Shown: positions 34,249 through 42,813 of the stretch, in pieces
Layout of the letters: the number at the start of each line of letters is the position of its first letter
Position numbering within the stretch: the first letter of the stretch is position 1
Assembly: GCF_016587435.1 (NCBI RefSeq)
Contig: NZ_BNJJ01000010.1
Span: 62,001-126,000 of the forward strand
DNA: 64,000 nucleotides
DNA from: Dictyobacter formicarum
Lineage (GTDB): Bacteria; Chloroflexota; Ktedonobacteria; Ktedonobacterales; Ktedonobacteraceae
Reading direction: 5' to 3'
Made by a program: the position numbers and the translations under genes
The notes under the pieces: generated by a model
Told to the model about the DNA's origin: nothing
Databases searched by the model: none
Seen by the model: only the letters and a program-made list of their open reading frames with translations

Positions 34249-34791
34249 TTACTCTACATCGGGCAAACCGCGTTGATCGCGCAACCGCTCTACCTGTGGT
34301 CGCAACACACGCTTATTCTGCTGAGGATTAGCCACCGAAGGATCGGGGAACGACTCCAGGATGCCGTTATCGATAGCGCGCACGATGCGCATACGATTGG
34401 CCTGAGTATTGGAGCCAAAGGCCAGCGCCGCCGCATTGCTGATCGTAATTAAATCGTCGACTGAGATCCACCAGCGCACGCGTGAAAACAGAATACCGAT
34501 ATCCGTCTGCCAGAAGTTATCCGGGAACAGCGCCCGGCTATGCAGTGCATTGCCCAGCAGCAACTCCTGTACGCGCGCCAGAGCCAGTTCCGCCTCCCGC
34601 ACCGTTTCACGCGACCGCTTAAACTCGCCATTGGCGATACCAATCAACAGCCACAGATCGCGCCGCAACGGACTCGCCTCTCCCTCCAGCAGCGGACGCA
34701 CTGAGATCGCCAGTGCACCAGCCAGGGTGTGGTGGCGCTGCTGCAATAATGTTGTGATCTCCTCGATCAAGGTATCGTCAAAGAGTGCCAT
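34249..34791 (-). CDS. Hypothetical helical protein, operon partner of the GIY-YIG gene
   Basis: The 180-residue cytoplasmic protein is mostly helical (DDTLIEEITTLLQQRHHTLAGALAISVRPLLEG; RSRETVREAELALARVQELLLGN). No family recognised. The ATG at 34791 follows AAAGGA by 13 bases; an upstream extension overlaps the promoter region and is rejected. A 14-base palindrome lies in its upstream region, so a TetR-type repressor may control it. Confidence 0.65.
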   Translation of the reverse strand: MALFDDTLIEEITTLLQQRHHTLAGALAISVRPLLEGEASPLRRDLWLLIGIANGEFKRSRETVREAELALARVQELLLGNALHSRALFPDNFWQTDIGILFSRVRWWISVDDLITISNAAALAFGSNTQANRMRIVRAIDNGILESFPDPSVANPQQNKRVLRPQVERLRDQRGLPDVE

Positions 34792-34850
34792 GGTTGTTGT
34801 TGGTTCCTTTTTTCTTTGAGGTTGTTTATGCGCCGAACCTATTATAATGT

Positions 34851-34864
34851 AACTAACGTTAGTT
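34851..34864. promoter_or_regulatory. Palindromic operator candidate
   Basis: AACTAACGTTAGTT is a perfect 14-base palindrome just downstream of TATAAT-like sequence, 60 bases upstream of the leftward hypothetical gene. It has the form of TetR-family sites. Confidence 0.6.
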
Positions 34865-34915
34865 ATCAAGAGGGGTTCCTTTTGGGCACCGCGTGGGGCG
34901 ACGTGTGATGTCACG

Positions 34916-34992
34916 AGGGGCTATGCGGCAAGGACACAGGGCCGCCACGCTGCGGCGGGCGGCAAGCGGCCGTTGAAGGCCGCACCTACGGT
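34916..34992 (+). repeat. REP-like repeat
   Basis: GCGGCC-GTTGAA-GGCCGC-ACCTACGG with the upstream word CCGCCACGCTGCGGCGGGCGG, shared (inverted) with the blocks near 41620, 50800 and 60400. The loop is changed but the stem is kept. Confidence 0.65.
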
Positions 34993-35029
34993 GACGTTGA
35001 TATTTTTGGGGATGTTGTGATTTATGGGG

Positions 35030-35076
35030 TTGATTTTGGGTGGGATATGGTTTATAATCGTACCGTAAGGTACGAT
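35030..35076 (+). promoter_or_regulatory. TetR promoter and operator
   Basis: TTGATT (35030-35035) and TATAAT (35053-35058), spacer 17. ATCGTACC (35057-35064) and GGTACGAT (35069-35076) form perfect arms around GTAA and overlap the -10 box, as expected for autorepression. Confidence 0.78.
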
Positions 35077-35091
35077 ACGGAGGTGGTTAAG

Positions 35092-35733
35092 ATGGATAAG
35101 AAGGTAAGCAGGCGGTCGTGGAGAACGCGGGAGCAGCTTCGGGAGGCGGGGCAACGGCTCTTTTTGGTGTCGGGCTTTGTGGGGACGAGTACGGATGCGA
35201 TTATGGCTGAGGCTGGCGTGGCTTCCAAGGAGACGCTTTATCGTCATTATGCCAGTAAGGAGGAGCTGTTCGTGGATGTGCTGGAGCATATGACGTTGGA
35301 GCAGGCACGTCCAGCGGCGGCCCTGGCGGATCTGCCTGTGCCACGCGATATGCAGTCGTTGCGGCGGGCATTGACAATTGTGGCGCGAGAGATTTTATCG
35401 GTGATGATCCAGCCTGACTATCTGGCGCTGTTGCGCATGATTATCGCCGAGAGCACACGTTTTCCGCAGCTGGGCCAGATGTTTAAGGAGGCTGTGCCGA
35501 AGCGTGGACTGACGGTTGTGATGACCGTGGTGCAGCAGGCCAGGGAATACAAGGTGGTGGATGAGGTGGATGTGGACGCGGTTACCCATGCGTTGGTGGG
35601 TGGACTATTGACATATGCTCTGCTCGATGTTTTTTTCGCGGGTGAGGATGCCCCGCCCCTGGCGATGGAGCGGGCTGATGCGGTTGTCGAGATTATGTTA
35701 CGGGCCCTGGCGCCGAGAGAATTCGTATCGTAG
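35092..35733 (+). CDS. TetR/AcrR-family transcriptional regulator
   Basis: The 213-residue protein opens with the TetR helix-turn-helix (REAGQRLFLVSGFVGTSTDAIMAEAGVASKETLYRHYASKEELFVDVLEHM), followed by a helical ligand domain. ATG at 35092 follows GGAGGTGG. Its operator covers its own promoter. The next rightward gene is a flavin monooxygenase, which it may regulate; the ligand is unknown. Confidence 0.93.
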   Translation: MDKKVSRRSWRTREQLREAGQRLFLVSGFVGTSTDAIMAEAGVASKETLYRHYASKEELFVDVLEHMTLEQARPAAALADLPVPRDMQSLRRALTIVAREILSVMIQPDYLALLRMIIAESTRFPQLGQMFKEAVPKRGLTVVMTVVQQAREYKVVDEVDVDAVTHALVGGLLTYALLDVFFAGEDAPPLAMERADAVVEIMLRALAPREFVS

Positions 35734-35815
35734 GTGCGCCCCTTGCGGGCGCTTCAGGCCTCGCTGTTTCGAGCGGGAAGGGAGGAAGCGCCCGCAAGGG
35801 GCGCACCTACGGATG
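35731..35815. repeat. Inverted pair of REP-like hairpins
   Basis: GTAGGTGCGCCCCTTGCGGG at 35732 and the opposite unit AAGCGCCCGCAAGGGGCGCA ending CCTACGG near 35813. The first copy shows the GTAGG-hairpin form typical of REP sequences. Confidence 0.75.
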
Positions 35816-35872
35816 TTTCGTATTTATTGTGCATTGCATTCTTTTGATGTTCTATGAAAGGAGACGATGACA

Positions 35873-37513
35873 ATGTCTGCGGATACCGTTTCAAATAAGG
35901 ATGTGTTGATTGTGGGCGCCGGTCCCTGCGGGTTGACGCTAGCGCATGAGCTGTTGCGTCGGGGAATCCAGCCACGTATTATCGAGAAAAATGCTGCAGC
36001 TTCTCAGAACACAAAAGCGCTGGGTGTAATGACGCGCACACTTGAGCTCTTAACGCCATCCGGTATAGCCGGAGAAATGGTCGCGCAAGGAGTGAAGGTA
36101 CCGGCTTTTAGAGTCTACAGCGAGGGGCGGCAACTGGCATGCTTTGATTTTACCCACCACGTCGATAGCGCCTATTCCTATGTTTTGACGCTTCCTCAGC
36201 CGATGACGGAGGAAATCCTGGCGCAGCATGTAGTTGAGCTGGGTGGAAATATTGAGCGCGGTGTTGAACTGATCAATCTGGAGCAGCAGGAAGAAGGGGT
36301 GGAGGTGGTGTTGCGCCATGCCGATGGGAGAGAGGAACGCAGCAGGACGCGCTGGCTGGTGGGCTGTGATGGCGCTCATAGCATAGTACGCCACCTGGTA
36401 GGAGCTACATTTGTCGGCAGGACATTAGAGCAGAGCTTTGCTACTGGCAACGTGCGCATGCACTGGAACGTTCCGTCTGACCGGGCTTTTGCGTGTTTGA
36501 AGCGTGGCGATCTCATCGCTTACTTTCCGATTCCCGGTGGACAGCATCGCGTTGTCATTGCCTATAAACCAGAGGACGCACCAACAGGTGAGATCACCCT
36601 GGATGAAATTCAGCGCGCCATCGATGCCTGTGGTCCAGAGGGGGCACGTGTATCAGATCCAACCTGGCTGGCGCGCTATCAAATTAACGAGCGCAGGGTA
36701 GATCACTACGTATGGCAGCACGTCGTTCTCGTCGGCGATGCCGCGCATATTCATTCGCCCGTTGGAGGACAGGGCATGAATACAGGTATGCAGGACGCAT
36801 TTAACCTGGCCTGGAAACTGGCCCTGGTCGTGCAAGGCAAAGCTTCTGAGCGCCTGCTGGAGAGCTATGCCAGTGAAAGGGAAGAGGTTGGACGACAGCT
36901 CGTACAGCGTACTGGTCTTTTGACCCGGTTGGCCCTGATGCATCAGCCACTGGCCATAGCGGCACGTGATATGATTATACCCCATGTTACCCGGCTGGAG
37001 AAGGTACAGCAGGCATTTACGGCCACCATGGCGGAACTGAGCATCGCATACCGGCACAGCCCCTTGACGAGCGAATACCACGGTGAAAAGACCAGGTCCG
37101 GCCACTCCCCTGTCAAAGCAGGAGATCGCGCCCCTGACGGCCCTGTGACCATCGGCACAGCGAAAGCGCCTGGCAGGCTCTATGAGCTATTGAACGGTAA
37201 TCGTCACGTCCTGTTGATCTTTGCTCACCAGAAGGAGATTGGTAGCGAATTGCAAAATACGCTTAGTGAGTGGCAGGACTGGCTGGACGTCTATCTCATC
37301 CAGCGTGGCCAGCTGGATAGTGAAGGCGAGCAGGCATACTATGATCCAGATGGTAGCCTGGCCCAACGCTACGGTATCGCCGACGAAGGACTGGTCTTGA
37401 TACGGCCCGACGGATATATCGCCCTGCGCAGCCAGCCCATCGCGACCGAGCCCCTGCAGCGCTACTTTACTACCATCAGTAGTCCCGCCAGGCCGTCTGC
37501 TGTCGTCGGATAA
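35873..37513 (+). CDS. FAD-dependent aromatic-ring hydroxylase (PheA/TfdB/RebC-like)
   Basis: The 546-residue protein has VLIVGAGPCGLTLAHELLRRG for FAD, the DG motif WLVGCDGAHSIVR and the GD motif VVLVGDAAHIHSPVGGQGMNTGMQDAFNLAWKL. A C-terminal thioredoxin-like domain (about 420-546, PDGSLAQRYGIADEGLVLIRPDG) is usual for phenol- and anthracycline-hydroxylase types and mediates dimer contacts. Substrate unknown. AAAGGAG fits ATG 35873 best; ATG 35867 is too close. It follows a TetR gene, suggesting inducible detoxification. Confidence 0.92.
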   Translation: MSADTVSNKDVLIVGAGPCGLTLAHELLRRGIQPRIIEKNAAASQNTKALGVMTRTLELLTPSGIAGEMVAQGVKVPAFRVYSEGRQLACFDFTHHVDSAYSYVLTLPQPMTEEILAQHVVELGGNIERGVELINLEQQEEGVEVVLRHADGREERSRTRWLVGCDGAHSIVRHLVGATFVGRTLEQSFATGNVRMHWNVPSDRAFACLKRGDLIAYFPIPGGQHRVVIAYKPEDAPTGEITLDEIQRAIDACGPEGARVSDPTWLARYQINERRVDHYVWQHVVLVGDAAHIHSPVGGQGMNTGMQDAFNLAWKLALVVQGKASERLLESYASEREEVGRQLVQRTGLLTRLALMHQPLAIAARDMIIPHVTRLEKVQQAFTATMAELSIAYRHSPLTSEYHGEKTRSGHSPVKAGDRAPDGPVTIGTAKAPGRLYELLNGNRHVLLIFAHQKEIGSELQNTLSEWQDWLDVYLIQRGQLDSEGEQAYYDPDGSLAQRYGIADEGLVLIRPDGYIALRSQPIATEPLQRYFTTISSPARPSAVVG

Positions 37514-37880
37514 ATAGCCCATTTGTGCTGATGCTTTTCTGTGCCTGTCCTGTCAAAAAGCGTCGTGGTACGTTTCTCTACGCCTGTTGATAGAGCAATT
37601 TCCTGTTTTATTGTAAGAAGATTGCTCTGTCAACAGGCGTCTTTACGGCAAAAATAGAGTATTTAAGGCAAAGGCCGACGCATTTTCAGCTAAAAAGGAA
37701 GCCATTTGTGCTGATTTGAGTATGGTGGCATGGCCATAAAAAAGGTGATAAACTGCTGTAACATAATATCCAGCATTTATAAGGATTTATCAACGACGGA
37801 CATGGTATCATTGCTGTTTATGTGCAGGTATATACTGTCATTAGTACCAGCAAAAGATGAGTAGATGTGGAGTATTCTCT
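37514..37880. other. Spacer with long inverted repeat between 14-base direct repeats
   Basis: CCATTTGTGCTGAT occurs at 37519-37532 and 37702-37715. Between them CGCCTGTTGATAGAGCAAT (37581-37599) pairs with 37621-37639 at 18 of 19 positions, and outer words AAAAGCGTCG and CGACGCATTTT also pair. It could be a small inserted element or a structured RNA. Confidence 0.55.
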
Positions 37881-38396
37881 ATGAGAGAGTGGCGACATAT
37901 TATTCAGCGATGGGTAGCTCAGAAGAGCCGCATTGCACCTCTGGTTCAACAACAAGTGGAATTTTGTGCCTGGGCTATCTCTCCTCCTTCTGCTGAGCAC
38001 TGGCCTTCTCATCTGCCAGGTTGCCAGGCACTACAAGACTTCTATCAGCTCTGCGATGGAGGATATTTCAACTGGTTCAACTGGCCCTCTTTGCCCCAAC
38101 TTGTCGAGGTGAATCGTAAGTGGTTCGAACTGCTGCGCGATTGGGATAGACGTGGCGATGTGCTGCTGCCAGGACAACATGTGGTACTCGCTGAAGACGG
38201 CGGTGGCTGTCCAGTAGTCTGGCACGTGGCCACCGACCGGGTAAGAGCGTTCCAATTTGATGGCGGCGACTGGGAAGCTCCGTTGGGCCTCTCGGTAGAA
38301 GAATTTTTGACAACCCTTTTTAATCCTGAAGAAAAGCCAGACCCCGATTGGTGGTATCTGTTCTTGAACTGGCTCGATGGCCAGCTGGATGAGTGA
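37881..38396 (+). CDS. SMI1/KNR4 (SUKH)-like protein
   Basis: The 171-residue protein shows the SMI1/KNR4 pattern: LPGCQALQDFYQLCDGGYFNWFNWPSLPQL, later VVLAEDGGGCPVVWHVATDRVRAFQFDGGDW, and LSVEEFLTTLFNP. SUKH proteins often act as immunity proteins to nuclease toxins, but stand-alone copies are common and no toxin lies beside it. ATG at 37881 follows GGAG; an earlier ATG at 37857 has no site. Confidence 0.75.
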   Translation: MREWRHIIQRWVAQKSRIAPLVQQQVEFCAWAISPPSAEHWPSHLPGCQALQDFYQLCDGGYFNWFNWPSLPQLVEVNRKWFELLRDWDRRGDVLLPGQHVVLAEDGGGCPVVWHVATDRVRAFQFDGGDWEAPLGLSVEEFLTTLFNPEEKPDPDWWYLFLNWLDGQLDE

Positions 38397-38469
38397 TGTC
38401 TGTGCTTGTTTGCCCACGCCGCTCGAAAAGGGACCCAAAAAGTGATGCATCATGTCCTTATTGGTTCTT

Positions 38470-38560
38470 TTTCAAGCGAGGAAGGCAAAAGCCCGCAAGG
38501 GGCGCACCTACGATCTGAAGCGGGGCAAGCTGAAGCGCCCGCAAGGGGCGCACCTACTTA
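38470..38560 (+). repeat. Two REP-like hairpins in tandem
   Basis: GCCCGCAAGGGGCGCACCTA at about 38490 and GCGCCCGCAAGGGGCGCACC at about 38536, same orientation, separated by AGCGGGGCAAGCTGA. Confidence 0.75.
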
Positions 38561-38899
38561 ATCTTCAAGCCACTCTTGAATGATTTCTTTGTGGGGGTGG
38601 ATGGAGATCATCTGTAGTGGCTCTGTGCCCGAATTGGTGAACTTGTGGGGCGTATTGGCGGGTGCAATCACGATCTCGCCGCCGTGCACCTCGTGCGTTG
38701 CATCTCCAATTGTAAAGGTTGCCTGGCCCTCCTGCAGCACAAAGACCTCTTGATATGGATGAACGTGCAGGCTTGGACCACGGCCAGGTAATGTGAACAC
38801 CCAGAAAAATGACACGGGGGCGCCACCATACTCAGCGCCTTGGAACCGATATGCCGTTGCATTGATCTGTATTTTTTCCTTTGGAATGATAGTGGTCAT
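38558..38899 (-). CDS. Cupin-domain protein
   Basis: The 113-residue single-domain cupin has motif 1 GPSLHVHPYQEVFVLQEG (two His and Glu metal ligands) and motif 2 in VIAPANTPHKFTNSGTEPL (last His). These proteins bind a metal and act as isomerases, dioxygenases or ligand sensors; function not predictable. GAGGGA precedes the ATG. Stop codon lies within the repeat tail. Confidence 0.9.
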   Translation of the reverse strand: MTTIIPKEKIQINATAYRFQGAEYGGAPVSFFWVFTLPGRGPSLHVHPYQEVFVLQEGQATFTIGDATHEVHGGEIVIAPANTPHKFTNSGTEPLQMISIHPHKEIIQEWLED

Positions 38900-38934
38900 C
38901 TTTAGTATCCCTCATTCTTTTTGCAAAACTCACC

Positions 38935-38974
38935 ATTATTGCCACCACCTCATTATTATTGCCACCACCTCATT
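38935..38974 (+). repeat. 20-base tandem duplication
   Basis: ATTATTGCCACCACCTCATT occurs twice without a gap upstream of the cupin gene. Confidence 0.9.
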
Positions 38975-39033
38975 ATATGAGAGAAGAGTGAGAGCATCAC
39001 TGTACAAAGGGTCAGTATATGGAAAGTGAGCGA

Positions 39034-39678
39034 TCATGCGGTGCCTGACCAGCGCTTTTGCCACACCTTTTGAAGGGGCTTGTAGCTCAGGTTGATCCAC
39101 CAGAGGGCGCAGCGCTTGTTTTCTTTGATGATGTCCCTGGCGATCCATGAGCCGTTTAGTTCTTCAACGCGTAGCGAGGATGGGTTGTCTATGACGCGGA
39201 GAAGTTTGCCTCCGTTTTTCTCGATAATGTGTTCGGAGGCCGGATTCTCATCCTCAATGGTCATTGAAATGCCGGGGAGGGCTAGCTGGCGCGCTTCTTC
39301 CAGGAGCAGGGCGAGCTGACGCGTGCCGTAGCCCTGTCCACGGTAGGAAGGACGAATGTTGTAGCCAACGTGTCCATTGAACTTTTCGTATGGCTGCTCA
39401 AGGTGTGGGCGGAAGCGGATCTCGCCGATCAGCAAGGAGCTATCTTTGAGCAGCCAGTAGGTTTGCTGCGCGGGGAGCCCTTCTGGTAGACCGATGCCGT
39501 ACGCCTCATCCTTCAGCTCACGTACAAAGGTAGCGAAATCTTCGCGGGCCAGCACGGCATTGTTATAGTTATATTGCTCGCCGTGGGCGATATGATCATC
39601 CACCATCGCCAGGAATGCGGGGCCATATTCAAGGGCTGGCTTTACCAACGCCAGCGTTTCTGGTTGTTGACTCATCAT
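39034..39678 (-). CDS. GNAT-family N-acetyltransferase
   Basis: The 214-residue protein has the acetyl-CoA-binding turn in GYNIRPSYRGQGYGTRQLALLLEEARQL (Q/RxxGxG/A form), then SMTIEDENPASEHIIEKNGGKLLRVID, typical of RimJ/RimL-like members acting on small molecules or protein N-termini. AAGGAAG lies just before two adjacent ATG codons (39678 and 39675); either could be used. Upstream ATG at 39696 is less likely. Confidence 0.88.
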   Translation of the reverse strand: MMSQQPETLALVKPALEYGPAFLAMVDDHIAHGEQYNYNNAVLAREDFATFVRELKDEAYGIGLPEGLPAQQTYWLLKDSSLLIGEIRFRPHLEQPYEKFNGHVGYNIRPSYRGQGYGTRQLALLLEEARQLALPGISMTIEDENPASEHIIEKNGGKLLRVIDNPSSLRVEELNGSWIARDIIKENKRCALWWINLSYKPLQKVWQKRWSGTA

Positions 39679-39750
39679 GACTTCCTTCATCTCCATGAGT
39701 TGCGGTAATTTATCTTACTATACCATGCCATGCCGTAATCGATTCTTTGC

Positions 39751-39802
39751 AACGTTATGTACGCCAAGAGAGCGGCATGCACAAAGCTGTACTGCTGAGT
39801 TT
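39751..39802 (+). repeat. 52-base dispersed repeat, copy 1
   Basis: Matches 63948-63999 in the same orientation at about four of five positions, with the core TACGCCAA and GCGGCATGCAC conserved. Confidence 0.65.
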
Positions 39803-39936
39803 ACGTGGGGTGAACGTGTTGAGAAAGCCGCAGTGCTATGCCGCCTAAGGTAGAAGCTGTGGGCGTCCGAGACACGCAAAGGATTTTTGAGGTAATATAT
39901 GCTTATTCCAAGATATTCATTTAGGGAGGAAGGTTT

Positions 39937-40509
39937 ATGACTCTTTCGTTGGCTAATGCGGCTTTACTAATTATTGATGTGCAGCAGGGATTTGAGGATC
40001 CGTTCTGGGGTAGGCGCAATAATCCCGAGGCGGAAGACAATATTGTGAGACTGCTACAGGCCTGGCGCGCCCGGAACTGGCCGGTTATTCATGTGCAGCA
40101 TCGGTCACAACTGGCAGATTCACCGCTGAATCCTTCGATGCCTGGTTATGCTTTGAAAGAAGAGGTACAGCCACTGGCAGGTGAGACGTTGATTACCAAG
40201 CAGGTGAACAGTGCATTTATCGGCACACGGCTTGAAGAGCTGCTGCGCCAGCAAGAAATCACAACTCTGGCCATAGTTGGACTGATGACCAACCATTGTG
40301 TCGAGACCACCACACGCATGGCGGGCAATCTAGGATTTCTCACCTACCTGGTAGGAGATGCCACCGCAACGTTTGACCGCGTAGGACCCGACGGCAAGCT
40401 GTATCGAGCAGAGGATATTCATGCCATCAGCCTGGCCAGTATACATGAAGAGTTCGCGCAGGTTGTGACGACTGAGGAAGTGCTGATCGCAGCCCAGGTT
40501 GAGCAGTGA
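39937..40509 (+). CDS. Isochorismatase-family cysteine hydrolase
   Basis: The 190-residue protein has the Asp-Lys-Cys triad: Asp14 in ALLIIDVQQGFED, the Lys of LITKQVNSAFIGTRL and the Cys of VGLMTNHCVETTTRMAG. The cis-peptide region before the Cys is conserved. Members hydrolyse isochorismate, nicotinamide or carbamoyl compounds; substrate unknown. GGGAGGAAGG precedes the ATG. The kinase-fold gene follows after 78 bases and may share its transcript. Confidence 0.93.
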   Translation: MTLSLANAALLIIDVQQGFEDPFWGRRNNPEAEDNIVRLLQAWRARNWPVIHVQHRSQLADSPLNPSMPGYALKEEVQPLAGETLITKQVNSAFIGTRLEELLRQQEITTLAIVGLMTNHCVETTTRMAGNLGFLTYLVGDATATFDRVGPDGKLYRAEDIHAISLASIHEEFAQVVTTEEVLIAAQVEQ

Positions 40510-40587
40510 GAACGTTCCTGGCAACGAGTGCGGACCTGCTGTGGATATCAGCAGGGCAAGGAAAGACTGGATAAGAGAGGGGTAGCT

Positions 40588-41598
40588 ATGCGTGAGCAAC
40601 CGATCATCGCAGAGGAGTCGCTGCGAGCCTGCCTGCAGGAGCAGTATGGTCTGAGCGCTGTGGCGCTGACTTTTCTTCCGCTGGGACTTGATTATAACGC
40701 GGCCGTGTATCGTGTGGTAAGCGAGCACGGAGCGAGCTATTTGCTCAAAATCACCACCAGGGCGTTTTACGAAGCCAGCTACTTTGTCCCTCGCTATCTC
40801 AAGGAGCAGGGAGTAGCAGCCGTGGTAGCGCCCATCCCGACCAGGAGCAATGCTTTGTGGGCCCTGTTCGGTGAGCGGACCATGGTCGTGTATCCTTTTG
40901 TTGAGGGAGATACCAGCTGGTCGGGCATGACGGAGCAGAACTGGAAGGACGTAGGAGCTACCTTCAGACAGATTCACCAGATCATGCCGCCGTCTTCAGG
41001 TTTTGGGTTGCTGCGCCGGGAGGCCTTTGATGCAAGCGCGTATGCGCGCTGGCTGCGCACCTTTGAGGCACAACGCCTACACTTGGAAGGAGGCCAGAGC
41101 GCCTCTGAACATGCGCTGCTCTCTTGCTGGATGGCGCGTCAGCCCACGATTCACCGCGCGTTGAGCGTAATGGAAAAATTGGCTGGTATACTCCAGAGGC
41201 AAGCGGGGCCATACGTCATCTGCCACGCCGACCTGCATCCTGCCAACCTGATCCGTGATCACACCGGACACGTGTTTGTGATCGACTGGGATGAAGTAAT
41301 GCTGGCCCCCAAAGAACGCGACTTTCTTTTTGCCGGAGAGCCATCCAGTTCCGGCTCAACCGGGTCTGATCTCCCACCGTTTTTTCAGGGGTATGGACCG
41401 GCGCACATCGATTGGACCGCGCTCACCTACTACCGCTATGAGCGCGTCGTGCAAGACCTGATCGAGTGTACTGAGAACGTATTTTTCAAGGATGATCTGG
41501 AAGAAGCGAGCAAGGCCGCGGAAGCCAGTTTGTTCCAGAGCGTGCTTGCCCCCGGTGGAGAGATCGAGGCCGCCTATGCCGCCGAAGCCCACTTATAG
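40588..41598 (+). CDS. Phosphotransferase of the aminoglycoside phosphotransferase (APH) fold
   Basis: The 336-residue protein has the kinase-like N-lobe (LGLDYNAAVYRVVSEHGASYLLKITTR, Lys for ATP) and Brenner's motif ICHADLHPANLIRDHTGHVFVIDWDEVMLAP with the catalytic Asp and the Mg-binding Asp. It resembles spectinomycin phosphotransferases and homoserine/choline kinases; the substrate is open. ATG at 40588 follows GAGAGGGG. Confidence 0.88.
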   Translation: MREQPIIAEESLRACLQEQYGLSAVALTFLPLGLDYNAAVYRVVSEHGASYLLKITTRAFYEASYFVPRYLKEQGVAAVVAPIPTRSNALWALFGERTMVVYPFVEGDTSWSGMTEQNWKDVGATFRQIHQIMPPSSGFGLLRREAFDASAYARWLRTFEAQRLHLEGGQSASEHALLSCWMARQPTIHRALSVMEKLAGILQRQAGPYVICHADLHPANLIRDHTGHVFVIDWDEVMLAPKERDFLFAGEPSSSGSTGSDLPPFFQGYGPAHIDWTALTYYRYERVVQDLIECTENVFFKDDLEEASKAAEASLFQSVLAPGGEIEAAYAAEAHL

Positions 41599-41835
41599 GT
41601 TCGGGGCTTGCCCCCGATTACCGCCCGCCGCAGCGTGGCGGCCCTGTGTTGATCATGCCCCCGGCATGCTCGTTCGTCGTTCGGGCGCTCGTGGCGTGAC
41701 ACGGTGCCCAAAAGCGAAGGTTCCTTTTGGGTACCGCATGGGCCGAGGTGATGGGCAAGAAGGGTCCTCAACGCTGGGATACAGGGCCCCACAAACGGTG
41801 GGGCAAGCTGGGGCAAGCCCAGCACCTATGATGGG
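41595..41835. repeat. Composite repeat of about 237 bases, copy 1
   Basis: Opens with ATAGGTTCGGGGCTTGCCCC and ends with GGGGCAAGCCC-AGCACCTATG in inverted form. Almost the same sequence recurs at 60378-60592; this copy has an extra 24 bases at 41649-41672 that contain the GATCATGCCCCCGGCATG hairpin module. Confidence 0.85.
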
Positions 41836-42248
41836 AGGCGTCGGAGGGCGACGAATGGGATTTCGCGGCTGGTGAGCTCCTGATGCTGTTTCACAAACGG
41901 CCACTTCTCCAGCAGGCGCTCACGTTCCGAGGGATCTGTGTCGCTGGCAATCGCCTTGAATGTCTCATTACCAACCTCGACTATAACCTCGGGATGGGCC
42001 AAAAGATTGAGATACCAGGCGGGATGTTGGGGCGAACCCATAAAGGAAGCGACCACGATCAGACGGTCCCCATCGGCCTGATAGGCCAGCGGAGTGATGC
42101 GCGGCTCACCACTTTTTCTTCCAATAGTCGTCAGCAGCAGCAAATGCCCATTCTCATACTGTCCACCGACCTTGCCACCATTGGCGCGGAACTCGGCAAC
42201 AACCTGATTGTTCCAATCTTTAACCTTTTCACTCGTCCAATTGCTCAT
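41826..42248 (-). CDS. Deazaflavin (F420)-dependent nitroreductase-family protein
   Basis: The 140-residue split-barrel protein has GGKVGGQYENGHLLLLTTIGRKSGEPRITPLAYQADGDRLIVVAS, the signature of the Ddn/DUF385 group, then PAWYLNLLAHPEVIVEVG. These use F420H2 (or FMN in some) to reduce quinones or nitro compounds. It implies that the host makes F420, which fits Chloroflexota. GGAAGGG precedes the start. Confidence 0.9.
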   Translation of the reverse strand: MSNWTSEKVKDWNNQVVAEFRANGGKVGGQYENGHLLLLTTIGRKSGEPRITPLAYQADGDRLIVVASFMGSPQHPAWYLNLLAHPEVIVEVGNETFKAIASDTDPSERERLLEKWPFVKQHQELTSREIPFVALRRLPS

Positions 42249-42813
42249 CGTAATGCATATCCCTTCCTATGTTTTTAGTGCTTACTGTTACCATGTCATC
42301 TTCAAGAGCTTAACGAATAGATTTGAAGCTGACATGGATTAGACCGCTAGAAAAGCATAATCGATCTTTGTGTCCGCCATTACTTTTCTATTCACGATAT
42401 TAATAGTATACCTCTAAATGAGGACAGGAGCGACCTTCGTTGCAGCTCATTAAAAGATAAGAAAATCGACCTGTTGATTAAAATTGCTTAAGAAAAAGAT
42501 GCATTTTTTTCAGCAAATGGAATATACATCGCTTTTTGGAGGAGTCACTCGACGTGCTTAAATCAGCACAACTGCAGCGGGCTGGTTACTGAAAAAATCA
42601 CCGTTTCAGGTCTATTAAACCACTGCCGTTTCTTAGAATTGGTGTGGATCTTTATTCGCGAAAATCACGTGTCAGGTGATATGAAGATGTTTTTACTGTA
42701 TATCTTCTCACAGATCACAATCATGAGAAGGACAGGATTTGGATTGAACTGGAATATCAATGTAGCATCCTGGTGAGTTGCGAGTGCGAACGAGTGCGAA
42801 AAGGAGAAAACAA
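42249..42813. other. 565-base spacer without a gene
   Basis: A+T-rich, no ORF with a ribosome site. It ends with the short tandem CGAGTGCGAA-CGAGTGCGAA at 42781-42800 just before the ribosome site of the stress-protein gene. Nothing else was recognised. Confidence 0.5.

Noticed and set aside
37881..38396. SUKH protein as part of a contact-dependent toxin system
   Set aside because: No large toxin or secretion gene lies nearby; stand-alone SUKH proteins are common.
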